Assembly (NCBI GenBank): GCA_023460235.1
Contig: JAEWRE010000021.1
Coordinates: forward strand, 1 to 64,000
Direction: 5' to 3'
Source: Bacillota bacterium
GTDB taxonomy: Bacteria > Bacillota > Clostridia > TANB77 > CAG-465
DNA length: 64,000 nucleotides
A model generated the notes under the pieces. It worked only from the letters and a program-made list of their open reading frames with translations. It had not been told where the DNA came from and searched no databases. Position numbers and translations under genes: made by a program. Of the stretch, positions 45,980 to 54,046 are shown piece after piece. Every line of letters begins with the position of its first letter. Positions within the stretch are counted from its first letter, which is position 1.

Positions 45980-46999
45980 TTATTTTATTTCCATTATTCT
46001 TTGAATTTCATTTTCATCTGTACTTAAAATTTCTATAAATTTATCAACAAGATTGGAATCAAATTGAGTGTTTTTCCCTTTAGTTAATTCATCTATCGCA
46101 TGAGCAACGGAAGTTTCTTCTTTATAAGATCTTTTGGCAGTTATTGCATCAAAACTATCACAAACAGTCAATATCCTTGCAAAGTAAGGAATATTATCAC
46201 CAGATAGTTTATCAGGGTAACCTTTCCCATCAATTCTCTCGTGATGATGCAATATTATAGGTGTTATCTCATTAAATATATCTGAAACACCAAGTATATT
46301 TGAACCAATTACAGGATGAAGTTTTATAGTGTCAAATTCTTCATCAGTAAGCGGTCCATGTTTTAATAGAACATTGTCAGGTATACCGATTTTTCCAATA
46401 TCATGAAAATGACCAGCAGTTCTAAGATTTTCTTGTTCTTTTTCATTTAATCCTAATTTTTTTGCAAAAAGTACAGCATATTGTGATACACGTATTGAAT
46501 GTCCCTCAGTATAATGATCCTTTGCACCAACGGTGTTAAGTAATATTTTTGCAAAATCAACAAGATATTTTTCTAACTTTAGGCTCATGTTTTTTATTTT
46601 ATTTAATTGTTCTATATATTTTATACCACTTTGTATTAATAATATCAATTGGTCAAAATGTGAACTTTTCTCAAAGTATGCTTGTATATCAAGTGTTTGC
46701 ATTGTTTGTATAGATGGAGCTAAGTCCTTATGCATAGACATAAGAATGATATAAATTTCTTTATCGAATTCTCTAACAAGTTGCACTATTCTATCACCAT
46801 TTACAGGAGTCATAAGATAATTTACAATTAAAATATCATATTTGTTTGCTTTTAATTCTTCAATGGCGGACACAGGCTCAGTGTATGATGATACTGTGTG
46901 ACCATATTTATTTAATATCATAGTTAAAATATCAGTCATATTAACATCATCATCGATTATTAAAATTTTGGCCATTGTTAATCTATTTTCATTATCCAT
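45980..46999 (-). CDS. Receiver/HD-GYP protein with Asp-to-Asn phospho-site
   Basis: The 339-residue protein has a receiver domain (about 10-130) and an HD-GYP phosphodiesterase domain (about 165-330). HD-GYP is intact: HDIGKIGIPD and HHHERIDGKGYP, so it should hydrolyse cyclic di-GMP (or a related cyclic dinucleotide). In the receiver the acidic pocket (IIDDD) and Lys (EKSS) are kept, but the residue at the phospho-acceptor place is Asn60 (DILIVNYLM, codon 46820-46822). The start is probably the ATG at 46999, eight bases after GAGGT; ATG at 47005 is the alternative. It is divergent from the pilus-like operon. Confidence 0.9.
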   Translation of the reverse strand: MDNENRLTMAKILIIDDDVNMTDILTMILNKYGHTVSSYTEPVSAIEELKANKYDILIVNYLMTPVNGDRIVQLVREFDKEIYIILMSMHKDLAPSIQTMQTLDIQAYFEKSSHFDQLILLIQSGIKYIEQLNKIKNMSLKLEKYLVDFAKILLNTVGAKDHYTEGHSIRVSQYAVLFAKKLGLNEKEQENLRTAGHFHDIGKIGIPDNVLLKHGPLTDEEFDTIKLHPVIGSNILGVSDIFNEITPIILHHHERIDGKGYPDKLSGDNIPYFARILTVCDSFDAITAKRSYKEETSVAHAIDELTKGKNTQFDSNLVDKFIEILSTDENEIQRIMEIK

Positions 47000-47043
47000 T
47001 TTCATTAACCTCATATAATACATATTAATAATGTACTAATAAA

Positions 47044-47072
47044 AGTATAGCAAATAATAAATCAAATATCAA
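47044..47072 (-). promoter_or_regulatory. Promoter of the HD-GYP gene
   Basis: On the minus strand TTGATA, 17 bases, TATACT. Confidence 0.75.
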
Positions 47073-47109
47073 TAAAAAATATAAACAAATTGCATTATTA
47101 GTATATTGA

Positions 47110-47163
47110 TGTCGAAACTTGCGATCGAAATTTCTTGACATATTACTAATGCTATGTTAATAT
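47110..47163 (+). promoter_or_regulatory. Promoter of the pilus-like operon with a Spo0A box
   Basis: The promoter is TTGACA (47135), 17 bases, TAATAT (47158). Upstream, TGTCGAA at 47110-47116 is a perfect match to the Spo0A box TGNCGAA, and a weaker copy (GATCGAA) starts 13 bases later, next to the -35. Together they form the direct repeat tcgaaa(c/t)tt. Such spacing near the -35 is typical of promoters controlled by Spo0A, the master regulator of sporulation. Whether it activates or represses cannot be told. Confidence 0.6.
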
Positions 47164-47188
47164 TATCACAGGCAGGAGGTGAATTTTA

Positions 47189-48004
47189 ATACATGTTTTA
47201 ATAATATCCATAATATCTATAATAATTTCATATAACATTATTTCAATTTTTTTTATATCTAAAAAATCAAAGTATCTAAGAAATCAAAACAAATACCCAT
47301 TTAAATTATCAAAAATAAATTTAATTAATACTTATTTAACCAATACCTATAAAAAACTAAATAATCTTTCTAATCCTTATGGACTAACTATAAAAAAATA
47401 TTTATTTATAAAATTCTTTCTTTCATTTTTTCTTTTAATAAGTAGTTTCATTAGAAATAATAATCTAATATTTTCTATAATTATATTTTCTTTAATATTT
47501 TCATTACCTGAAATTTTAATATATATATTTAAGAAATCAGAAAAACAAATTATAATAAATGAACTAAATAACTTAGTTGATAATCTAATACTATCTTTAT
47601 CTTGTAGAATTTCATTTCATGAAGCCTTAAAAATAAGCCTGGAATCAATAATTTATCCTAGATTAAAAATTGAATATAAAAAATTTATAAACAATTATTT
47701 AATGTATAATTTTGATATTATTAAATCTACAGAAGAAATTAAAGAAAAATTTAAGTTTTATGAATTTAATATGTTTCTGTCAATAATAATTGATTGCCAA
47801 AGAGAAGGAAATTATATTGAAAACTTAGAAGCTTTTTCTAATACATTAGAAATGCTATATTTTAAATCTCTAAAATATAATCAAGCAAAAAGAATATTAT
47901 TTATATCGTTTGCTACGATAATATCGTTAATAAATATTTTAGTTATAGTAATGTACCCAATAATATTAACTGTATTAGAAAATATGACTTATATATTTAA
48001 ATAG
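47189..48004 (+). CDS. TadC-like (type II secretion F domain) membrane protein, non-canonical start
   Basis: An open frame with no stop runs from 47183 to 48004 but has no ATG, GTG or TTG before 47702. Counting from the well-placed ATA at 47189 (eight bases after GGAGGT) gives 271 residues. An N-terminal helix is followed by a basic stretch, two helices (KFFLSFFLLISSFI, then IFSIIIFSLIFSLPEILIYIF), a soluble T2SF domain (ELNNLVDNLILSLSCRISFHEALKISLESI...CQREGNYIENLEAFSNTLE), and a C-terminal helix. This is the TadC/PilC pattern, an inner-membrane platform of Flp/Tad pili. A start at 47702 would remove two of the helices. One missing T in the run after ATG 47193 would also explain the lack of a normal start. 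Confidence 0.75.
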   Translation: MHVLIISIISIIISYNIISIFFISKKSKYLRNQNKYPFKLSKINLINTYLTNTYKKLNNLSNPYGLTIKKYLFIKFFLSFFLLISSFIRNNNLIFSIIIFSLIFSLPEILIYIFKKSEKQIIINELNNLVDNLILSLSCRISFHEALKISLESIIYPRLKIEYKKFINNYLMYNFDIIKSTEEIKEKFKFYEFNMFLSIIIDCQREGNYIENLEAFSNTLEMLYFKSLKYNQAKRILFISFATIISLINILVIVMYPIILTVLENMTYIFK

Positions 48005-48019
48005 AAAGGAAGTGTGAAT

Positions 48020-48217
48020 TTGTGTAAACATAGTAAAAATAAAGTAAAAAGTAAAAAAGGATCTGCACTAGCCGAAACAGTGCTTATAACAGCAATATCA
48101 GTTGTTATGATTGTAGCTATATTTTATCCACAGATGATGTTTATCTTTAATACATCAATAAATAATCTAGTTAATTGGTTTAATGAAGCTATAAATACAA
48201 TAGGAGTGGTAAATTAA
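48020..48217 (+). CDS. Flp-like prepilin
   Basis: The 65-residue protein has a basic leader (CKHSKNKVKSKKG) followed by SALAETVLITAISVVMIVAIF. Cleavage after the Gly would leave Glu at +5 of the mature protein, the hallmark of type IV/Flp pilins, followed by one hydrophobic helix and a short tail. The start is TTG at 48020, seven bases after AAAGGAAG; the GTG at 48014 is too close. It would be the pilus subunit of this operon. Only one such gene is present and no prepilin peptidase lies in the window. Confidence 0.78.
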   Translation: MCKHSKNKVKSKKGSALAETVLITAISVVMIVAIFYPQMMFIFNTSINNLVNWFNEAINTIGVVN

Positions 48218-48906
48218 TGAATTATAGAAGGAATATATATTTATTAATTCTAACAATAATAATTTATTTTTCTTTTAATTATGTATATACTAAGATTTTT
48301 AATAAAAATAATTTCTTAGAAGTATATGTTATATCTAAACAATTAAGTAGAGGAGAAGTTATAACAAATGATAATATGGAGATTATTAAAATAGAAAATA
48401 ATGATGGTAATAAAAATTATATTACAAAAGAAGAGATTGGGAACATAGTTTCAAAGGATACATACGAAAAAGGACAAATATTTTTTAAAAATATGGCTAT
48501 ACCAGTTGATGAATATAAAGCTATTGAGAATAACAGTGAAATCATTTCAATAACTTTGGATAAACTTGATGATAATGTTTCAAATCAGATTGATAAAGGT
48601 AGCATTATAAATATATATTATACTGGAAAAACCTCTCAAGTAAAATCTATATTAAATAATGTAAATAGTAGTTCAATAATAAGTGATTCTCAAAACGAAA
48701 GTTATTTAACTTTTTTAATGCTTGAAAACTGTAAGGTACTTGATATTTGTGATTCAAATGGAAACGAAATATTGAAAAATAATACTACTAAATCAAATTA
48801 TAGTCTGAAGATTAATACAGTAATTCTAGAAACTACAAGAGAAAATGCATTAATAATAAATAATATAAAAGTATATGGGGAATTTAGTGCATCAATAGTA
48901 AAATAA
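48217..48906 (+). CDS. CpaB/RcpC-like pilus assembly protein (SAF domain)
   Basis: The 229-residue protein has an N-terminal helix (about 7-24), a SAF domain (LEVYVISKQLSRGEVITNDNMEIIKI...GNIVSKDTYEKGQIFFKNM) and a second RcpC-like beta domain (ISITLDKLDDNVSNQIDKGSIINIYYT). CpaB/RcpC proteins act at the envelope in Flp/Tad pilus assembly. Its ATG overlaps the stop of the prepilin gene (TAATG), so the two are translationally coupled. Confidence 0.8.
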   Translation: MNYRRNIYLLILTIIIYFSFNYVYTKIFNKNNFLEVYVISKQLSRGEVITNDNMEIIKIENNDGNKNYITKEEIGNIVSKDTYEKGQIFFKNMAIPVDEYKAIENNSEIISITLDKLDDNVSNQIDKGSIINIYYTGKTSQVKSILNNVNSSSIISDSQNESYLTFLMLENCKVLDICDSNGNEILKNNTTKSNYSLKINTVILETTRENALIINNIKVYGEFSASIVK

Positions 48907-48919
48907 ATTGGAGGTATAA

Positions 48920-49273
48920 ATGAATGTAATGTTTAAATATGATATCCAAAATAATAAATTATTTGAAGATATTAAAAAAATAGAAAAATTAACTCAAGAA
49001 AAAGGTATTACTTTGCTAAATGAGTATAATTTAAGAAAGAAACTTGATTTATTAGTAATATTTTCAGAGGATATAAATGAGATTCATAAATATACGGATA
49101 AAATAATAAATAAAGTAAAATACATATTAATAGTAACACAAAACTTAAAAACTGAGCATATTCTTGCGTGTATAGAAATAACTCCATATATAATTCATTT
49201 TAATTGTGGTACAAATAAAATTGTAAATAAAATTTTAGAAATTGGTAATAAAAGAAATGAAACTAGTAATTAA
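48920..49273 (+). CDS. Small receiver-like protein in the pilus-like operon
   Basis: The 117-residue soluble protein shows alternating strand/helix units in its second half (KLDLLVIFS, YILIVTQN, YIIHFNCG, each followed by a helix). This resembles the atypical receiver domain found at the start of TadZ/CpaE, but there is no ATPase part. It could be a stand-alone TadZ-like localisation factor; this is inference from pattern. GGAGG precedes the ATG. The end overlaps the next gene by 17 bases. Confidence 0.65.
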   Translation: MNVMFKYDIQNNKLFEDIKKIEKLTQEKGITLLNEYNLRKKLDLLVIFSEDINEIHKYTDKIINKVKYILIVTQNLKTEHILACIEITPYIIHFNCGTNKIVNKILEIGNKRNETSN

Positions 49274-49856
49274 AAAGAAATTTATACAAATTTTTATATT
49301 AGTAACCTTAATTATTATTGGTTCATTCTTATTATTTAATAAATTATATAAAAAATCAAATACATTTTGTAATCAAGAGCAAAATGCCAAATCAAATAAT
49401 TTATATGTACTTAATTTTTATAATAATATTAGAAATAAATCAAAGGATATAGAAAATTTAATAGAAGATAGATATTTTTGTGTATCAGCTGAGAATATTG
49501 TAGTTGGAAGAAATAAAAAAGAAATAGGAAATGGATATTTTGATTTTAAAATATTCATTGAAAATACTAAACCCATATTTTATATAAATAAATTATTTAA
49601 AGAGGTAAATAAAGAAATTTATGTAGATCAAAATTACACAAAAGAAATTGTTAAACTTGTTGATTTTATATTTGGATTAAAATTAAAGTCTGATAGTATT
49701 GATAAAATAACTAATATAATAATTGAGCAATATAAAAGTATTAGATCAAATTACTCAGATAATTATAACGAGTATTGCTATAGGACAAGCATAAATGATG
49801 AGATAAGTTTTACATTTATAATAAGAGATAATATGTTAGGTGTAATTTTAGAGTAA
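49257..49856 (+). CDS. Membrane-anchored exported protein, pilus-like operon
   Basis: The 199-residue protein has a basic N-terminus, one helix (about 9-27) and an outer domain with two separated Cys (DRYFCVSAEN, NEYCYRTS) plus one near the anchor (NTFCNQEQ). I recognise no family. The ATG at 49257 lies inside the end of the upstream gene, with only a weak A/G-rich site, so it probably depends on coupled translation. The TTG at 49242 is an alternative. Confidence 0.65.
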   Translation: MKLVIKKKFIQIFILVTLIIIGSFLLFNKLYKKSNTFCNQEQNAKSNNLYVLNFYNNIRNKSKDIENLIEDRYFCVSAENIVVGRNKKEIGNGYFDFKIFIENTKPIFYINKLFKEVNKEIYVDQNYTKEIVKLVDFIFGLKLKSDSIDKITNIIIEQYKSIRSNYSDNYNEYCYRTSINDEISFTFIIRDNMLGVILE

Positions 49857-49878
49857 ATTAGAGTATAAGGTGGTGGTT

Positions 49879-51480
49879 ATGAAAAATAAAATAAAAATTT
49901 TAATTATAGCAATATTTCTTTTATTTAATTCAAAATGTTTTGGAATATCAGAAGATTTCAAATTTGTAATTGATACTATAGGAATACCTCAATTCAATGT
50001 ATATAATAATGAAATAAATGAAGAAATTTATTATACATATAATGTATTTTCATATTCTGATCCTGTAACTATATCAAAAAATACATCAAGACAAAGGTTT
50101 AAAGAGGTGCCAGTCTATGGCAAATGGACAGAAAATGGATCTGCATATAAAGGTGTAGGCAGAAGAGGAGAATATTATATATTAGGAACAGGATATAGTG
50201 GTAATTATATTGATAATGTATATTTTCCAGTGGATAGTATTCCTGAAACTACACCCAATAATTGGAACTATATATCATTATCAGATGCATTATCTTCATG
50301 GAATAATAGAGACAATTATAAATATAAAGAGCAACTTGATTATATGAAAACTACTCCCTTACTTTTTGACGAATTAGACATAAAAAATAACATATCAAAT
50401 TCATATAATCTTGTAGAATATGGTATAAGCGCAGAAAAAATAGGATTAGAGAAAACGAAACTCAATACATGTTCTACGTGGAAAACGATGGGAATAGTTA
50501 CAGCAAGAAGAATGTCAAGTGCTGGAAAAATTAGAGATGCTATTTTTGCAACGAAGCCAATGGCAGCAAATGCTGATATAATATCAGAGCTTGAGGTTAA
50601 TGATAATATTTTATTAAATGAGGTTAATGAACCAATAAATATAAAATTCGGTGCAAATGTAATTAATCTAAATGGTTATGCCAAAAAAGAACATATAAAA
50701 GAAATATGCTCAATTATATATATAGATGGAAAGGAGGTATCCAAAATTAGTGGCAGTAAAATTGCAAATGTGGACAAAAATATATTATTTGCAATTCCCA
50801 ATGAAACAAAAAATGACCTTAATACCTATAAATTAAATATAAAAATTTTAAGCTATATGTATACTGATTTTAGTGTAGATGGCTTAATAAAAAATACATT
50901 AGAAAAAAATATAAATATAACAATCCCTAAAAAATCTGTAGTTCCAATAAAAAAATTAGATATAAAAATCCTAAAAAACCATAATAATTTGATGGTTGTA
51001 AGTCCACTTGTCCAAACTAATACTACTAATGCTGAAAATTCTTTAGGAGTGATAGAGTTATCAAGGAATTTGGCTATAAAGATAAAATTTGAAAGTGATA
51101 TAGGTATTAAACAAGATATAAAAATTTATATAAATAATGTATTGCAAGATATAAAATTATTGCAAAATAACGTAGATACATATATTTATGAGATAAAACT
51201 TAATGCTAATATTTTAAATACAATCAAAAGTTGGAAATATATGAGGGATAAAAATAATGATTATTTTAGTATTGACTTTCAGGATATTGGTAATAGAGTA
51301 TGTTCACCAAATATATTAAAAATCAAATGTATATATGACAATAAAATAAATGAAAAAGAATTAAAGTTTGATACTATTGATGAATTTATTTATAATTTTG
51401 GATATGATTTTTCAAATATAATAATAAATAAATCCACTATAGATATAATGGAGAATATTGATGAGTGGATTAAAGAATAA
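49879..51480 (+). CDS. Large exported protein of unknown family, pilus-like operon
   Basis: The 533-residue protein has a signal peptide (about 1-22, NSKCFG then ISEDF) and no later helix. The first 180 residues contain aromatic/Gly-rich text (PVYGKWTENGSAYKGVGRRGEYYILGTG, read in parts), then repeated beta-type segments (INIKFGANVINLNGYAKKEHIKEIC and similar). It could be a surface subunit, tip or scaffold of the appendage; no family is recognised. The start is ATG at 49879 after AAGGTGGTGG. The end overlaps the next gene by 20 bases. Confidence 0.7.
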   Translation: MKNKIKILIIAIFLLFNSKCFGISEDFKFVIDTIGIPQFNVYNNEINEEIYYTYNVFSYSDPVTISKNTSRQRFKEVPVYGKWTENGSAYKGVGRRGEYYILGTGYSGNYIDNVYFPVDSIPETTPNNWNYISLSDALSSWNNRDNYKYKEQLDYMKTTPLLFDELDIKNNISNSYNLVEYGISAEKIGLEKTKLNTCSTWKTMGIVTARRMSSAGKIRDAIFATKPMAANADIISELEVNDNILLNEVNEPINIKFGANVINLNGYAKKEHIKEICSIIYIDGKEVSKISGSKIANVDKNILFAIPNETKNDLNTYKLNIKILSYMYTDFSVDGLIKNTLEKNINITIPKKSVVPIKKLDIKILKNHNNLMVVSPLVQTNTTNAENSLGVIELSRNLAIKIKFESDIGIKQDIKIYINNVLQDIKLLQNNVDTYIYEIKLNANILNTIKSWKYMRDKNNDYFSIDFQDIGNRVCSPNILKIKCIYDNKINEKELKFDTIDEFIYNFGYDFSNIIINKSTIDIMENIDEWIKE

Positions 51481-51895
51481 AAAAAGTGGAAACTTACAGA
51501 TTATAATTATATTTTTGTTTATCATATTTATAATTATTTATACGTTTTCTTTTATTATAATAAATATACAAATAAATTCCCTTATTTACCCAATAAAACA
51601 GGACATATACTATATTGCACAAAACGCTATATTAGCTATGGATGCTGAAGAATTAAGTTATTATAAATATGAAATAGATAATAATAAATTAGAATATTTA
51701 ATTGAATCATTAATATCTAAAAATTATAACAATGTTAAAATAGATGAGTTATATTACAATAATGAAACAAATTACTTAAATATTAAATTAGATGTTGTAA
51801 TACAACCCCTATTATTTAAAAAAATTATAGGTGAAAATATTAATATAAAAATAGAAGAAAATATAAGAGTAAAATTAATGGAAGTGTCAGGATGA
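51461..51895 (+). CDS. TadE/pseudopilin-like protein
   Basis: The 144-residue protein starts MSGLKNKKSGNLQIIIIFLFIIFIIIYTF: a short basic leader and Gly followed by one long hydrophobic helix, then an outer domain (YIAQNAILAMDAEEL...). The layout is that of TadE-like minor pilins, but there is no Glu at +5 after the Gly. ATG 51461 follows GGAG by seven bases and lies inside the previous gene. ATGA overlap joins it to the next gene. Confidence 0.65.
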   Translation: MSGLKNKKSGNLQIIIIFLFIIFIIIYTFSFIIINIQINSLIYPIKQDIYYIAQNAILAMDAEELSYYKYEIDNNKLEYLIESLISKNYNNVKIDELYYNNETNYLNIKLDVVIQPLLFKKIIGENINIKIEENIRVKLMEVSG

Positions 51896-52305
51896 TAAAA
51901 AATAAAGCTGGTAATACAAGTATAGTAATGCCAATAATGATAATAATTTCAGTTATAATAATAATTACAGTAGGATTTTGCCTATTTCAAATAATAATAA
52001 AATTCATAAATTATGAAAAAATCAATACTGTCGCATTAAAATATATGTTTGTGATAGAGAAATTTGGATATTTGACATATGTTGAAAAAGAGGGACTGAT
52101 CAATGATTTAGTAAATAAAGGATTAAAAGAAGAAAATATTACTGTGTATGCACCTCAATCTCCTAAACAAGCGGGAGAATTGTTAGAATTTACAATTAAG
52201 TATAAAGATAATATTCAAATACCTAAAATAATCGATAAAAATGAGAATGATAAAAGTATACCAATAGATATAATAGTTACAAAAAGCACATTTTCAAAAA
52301 AATAA
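51892..52305 (+). CDS. TadE/DUF4320-like pseudopilin
   Basis: The 137-residue protein has a short basic start (MIKNKAGNTSIV), a helix (MPIMIIISVIIIITVGFCLF) and an outer part with a helix-rich first half (NYEKINTVALKYMFVIEKFGYLTYVEKE) and strands (ENITVYAPQSPKQAGELLEFTIKYKDNI). It resembles DUF4320-type clostridial pilin-like proteins. Its start overlaps the previous stop (ATGA). Last gene of the operon. Confidence 0.65.
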   Translation: MIKNKAGNTSIVMPIMIIISVIIIITVGFCLFQIIIKFINYEKINTVALKYMFVIEKFGYLTYVEKEGLINDLVNKGLKEENITVYAPQSPKQAGELLEFTIKYKDNIQIPKIIDKNENDKSIPIDIIVTKSTFSKK

Positions 52306-52339
52306 AATATAATTTAACCTAGAGGTCAAATTATATTTT
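52304..52339. terminator. Bidirectional terminator of the pilus-like operon and mecA
   Basis: A long, nearly perfect inverted repeat (aaaatataattt...aaattatatttt, with an inner acct/ggt pairing) spans the ends of the two convergent genes. Confidence 0.75.
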
Positions 52340-52966
52340 ACTAAGTTTTTGCAATGCAGTATTTTCAATTATTAATTGTGATTTTTCTTTAATGGATGTT
52401 ACAAACATATCATATGAATAATACTCTTTGCAAAATTCAGATAAAAATACGAATGATTTTAAGAATTTTTTACTTTTCATTGTTGAATTACTAAAGACTA
52501 AAAAATATTTATCATTGTATTTGAAGAGGCTATTTTTACCCCAAAATATTTTTTCTTGCTTTGAAGCTTCACAAAGATCTAAAATTTCATCAATAGAATT
52601 AAAAAGATATGCTGAGCTACTTACTTTATACATATCAGCACTTCGTTTAGAATCTCTGGATTTTTTTCTATAATTTGGTTTGTTTTCTTCAAATAATGAA
52701 TATTTTTTTAGTTCTGGGATATTATCTATTCTTGTTATTGTAACAATAAATAAATTATTGTTATCAGAACTTGCTTCAATAAAAAGTTGTGTGTCATCTA
52801 TTTCGAAATCATCTGCGATACTTGATTCTTCAATTAAATCTATAAATAATTCTTTTGCAAGAGAAGCATCTTTTTCAATATCTGTAAGTGATATTTTTCT
52901 CTTTTCTAATTCTTCAAAAGTTAAAGTTATTTTTATTTTATTATCATTTATTCTCTCAACTTTCAT
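52331..52966 (-). CDS. mecA: Adaptor protein MecA
   Basis: The 211-residue protein has the MecA N-terminal substrate-binding domain (MKVERINDNKIKITLTFEELEKR...FIDLIEES) and C-terminal ClpC-binding domain (SSAYLFNSIDEILDLCEAS...KYFLVFSN). MecA delivers proteins to ClpCP; in Bacillus it degrades ComK and also restrains Spo0A. The linker is short and rich in Lys/Arg/Ser. AGGAGG precedes the ATG and a consensus promoter lies 48 bases upstream. Confidence 0.92.
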   Translation of the reverse strand: MKVERINDNKIKITLTFEELEKRKISLTDIEKDASLAKELFIDLIEESSIADDFEIDDTQLFIEASSDNNNLFIVTITRIDNIPELKKYSLFEENKPNYRKKSRDSKRSADMYKVSSSAYLFNSIDEILDLCEASKQEKIFWGKNSLFKYNDKYFLVFSNSTMKSKKFLKSFVFLSEFCKEYYSYDMFVTSIKEKSQLIIENTALQKLSKI

Positions 52967-53013
52967 AAAAGGATACCTCCTATATTCATATATTCTCTAT
53001 AATAAGTATATGT

Positions 53014-53042
53014 ATTATATAATTAAACAGTTACATTGTCAA
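53014..53042 (-). promoter_or_regulatory. Promoter of mecA
   Basis: On the minus strand TTGACA, 17 bases, TATAAT: full consensus. Confidence 0.88.
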
Positions 53043-53182
53043 TAAATAGCAAAAAATAAAAAAACAAAATATAAAAATATTTTATATAATTATAGTATTT
53101 GCAGATATAAAAAATATATAAAAAATTATTTTTTAAAAGTTACATAAAATAATAAAATTTAAGCAAAAAATAATCAAAAAGG

Positions 53183-53211
53183 TTGATAAAAAATACCATA
53201 TGTGATATACT
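53183..53211 (+). promoter_or_regulatory. Promoter of rpsF-ssb-rpsR
   Basis: TTGATA, 17 bases, TATACT, about 70 bases before the rpsF ATG. The leader has a short hairpin (ctatg/catag) but no clear S6:S18 binding motif. Confidence 0.75.
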
Positions 53212-53280
53212 TATGTAAGTTAATTTCCTTACTCTATGTTTATCATAGGGTCAGATGTCCAAAAGGAGGTGAAGTACGTC

Positions 53281-53565
53281 ATGAATAATTATGAAACAGT
53301 TATAATACTTTCAGCTAACGCATCAGAAGAACTAACAGTTGCTTTCGGTGAAAAGATGAAAGAATTAATATCTTCAAATGGCGAGCTTACAAAAGTAGAA
53401 GAATGGGGTAGAAAAACTTTAGCTTATGAAATTAAAAAGCAAAAAGAAGGTTACTACATACTATTTACTTTTTCAGCAAAACCAGAGTTTATCTCAGAAT
53501 TTGAAAGAATATTAAAGTTTGATGATATAGTTTTAAAACATATGGTAATAAAATTAGATAAGTAA
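53281..53565 (+). CDS. rpsF: Ribosomal protein S6
   Basis: The 94-residue S6 reads NNYETVIILSANASEE and contains VEEWGRKTLAYEIKKQKEGYY. It binds S18 on the 30S platform. The start is ATG at 53281 after AAAGGAGG; the open frame from 53236 lies in the leader. Operon order rpsF-ssb-rpsR is the usual one. Confidence 0.96.
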   Translation: MNNYETVIILSANASEELTVAFGEKMKELISSNGELTKVEEWGRKTLAYEIKKQKEGYYILFTFSAKPEFISEFERILKFDDIVLKHMVIKLDK

Positions 53566-53607
53566 TGTTAGAATTGAGATATCTGTGTCTCAATCAAGGA
53601 GGAAAAA

Positions 53608-54015
53608 ATGAATAAATTTCAATTTATGGGGAGATTAACAAAAGATCCAGAAACAAGAGTTACACCTAATACAAATACACAAGTTACAACTTTTTCAATT
53701 GCTGTAAATAGAAGATTTTCTGACCAAAATGGTGAAAGAAAAGCAGACTTTTTTAATTTAACTGCATTTGGAAAATTAGCAGAATTTTGTTCAAAATATT
53801 ATGCTAAAGGTCAACAAGTATTAGTAGAAGGAAGAATTCAAAACAGAACTTGGGACGATCAAAATGGTCAAAAAAGATATGCAACTGATTTTATTGTGGA
53901 AAATGCTTATTTTGCAGATTCTAGAAGAGATTCAGGTTCGCCAATGGATATGCCATCATCAAGTATTGATGGAGAATTCATAACAATTGATGATACAGAT
54001 GATCTACCATTTTAG
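53608..54015 (+). CDS. ssb: Single-stranded DNA-binding protein
   Basis: The 135-residue SSB has the OB-fold core (MNKFQFMGRLTKDPETRVT, FSIAVNRRF, FFNLTAFGKLAEFCSKYYAKGQQVLVEGRIQ) and the conserved acidic tip DDTDDLPF that recruits repair and replication proteins. The linker is short. AAGGAGG precedes the ATG. Confidence 0.97.
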   Translation: MNKFQFMGRLTKDPETRVTPNTNTQVTTFSIAVNRRFSDQNGERKADFFNLTAFGKLAEFCSKYYAKGQQVLVEGRIQNRTWDDQNGQKRYATDFIVENAYFADSRRDSGSPMDMPSSSIDGEFITIDDTDDLPF

Positions 54016-54046
54016 TGTATAAATACATTGAAAGGAGTAAATTAAT

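Noticed and set aside
47193..47201. ATG 47193 as start of the TadC-like gene
   Set aside because: It reaches a stop after two codons (ATG TTT TAA). It could be the start only if the T run were one base longer.
53212..53280. S6:S18 autoregulatory leader before rpsF
   Set aside because: A small hairpin is present, but the CCG-containing bulge typical of that motif is not seen.
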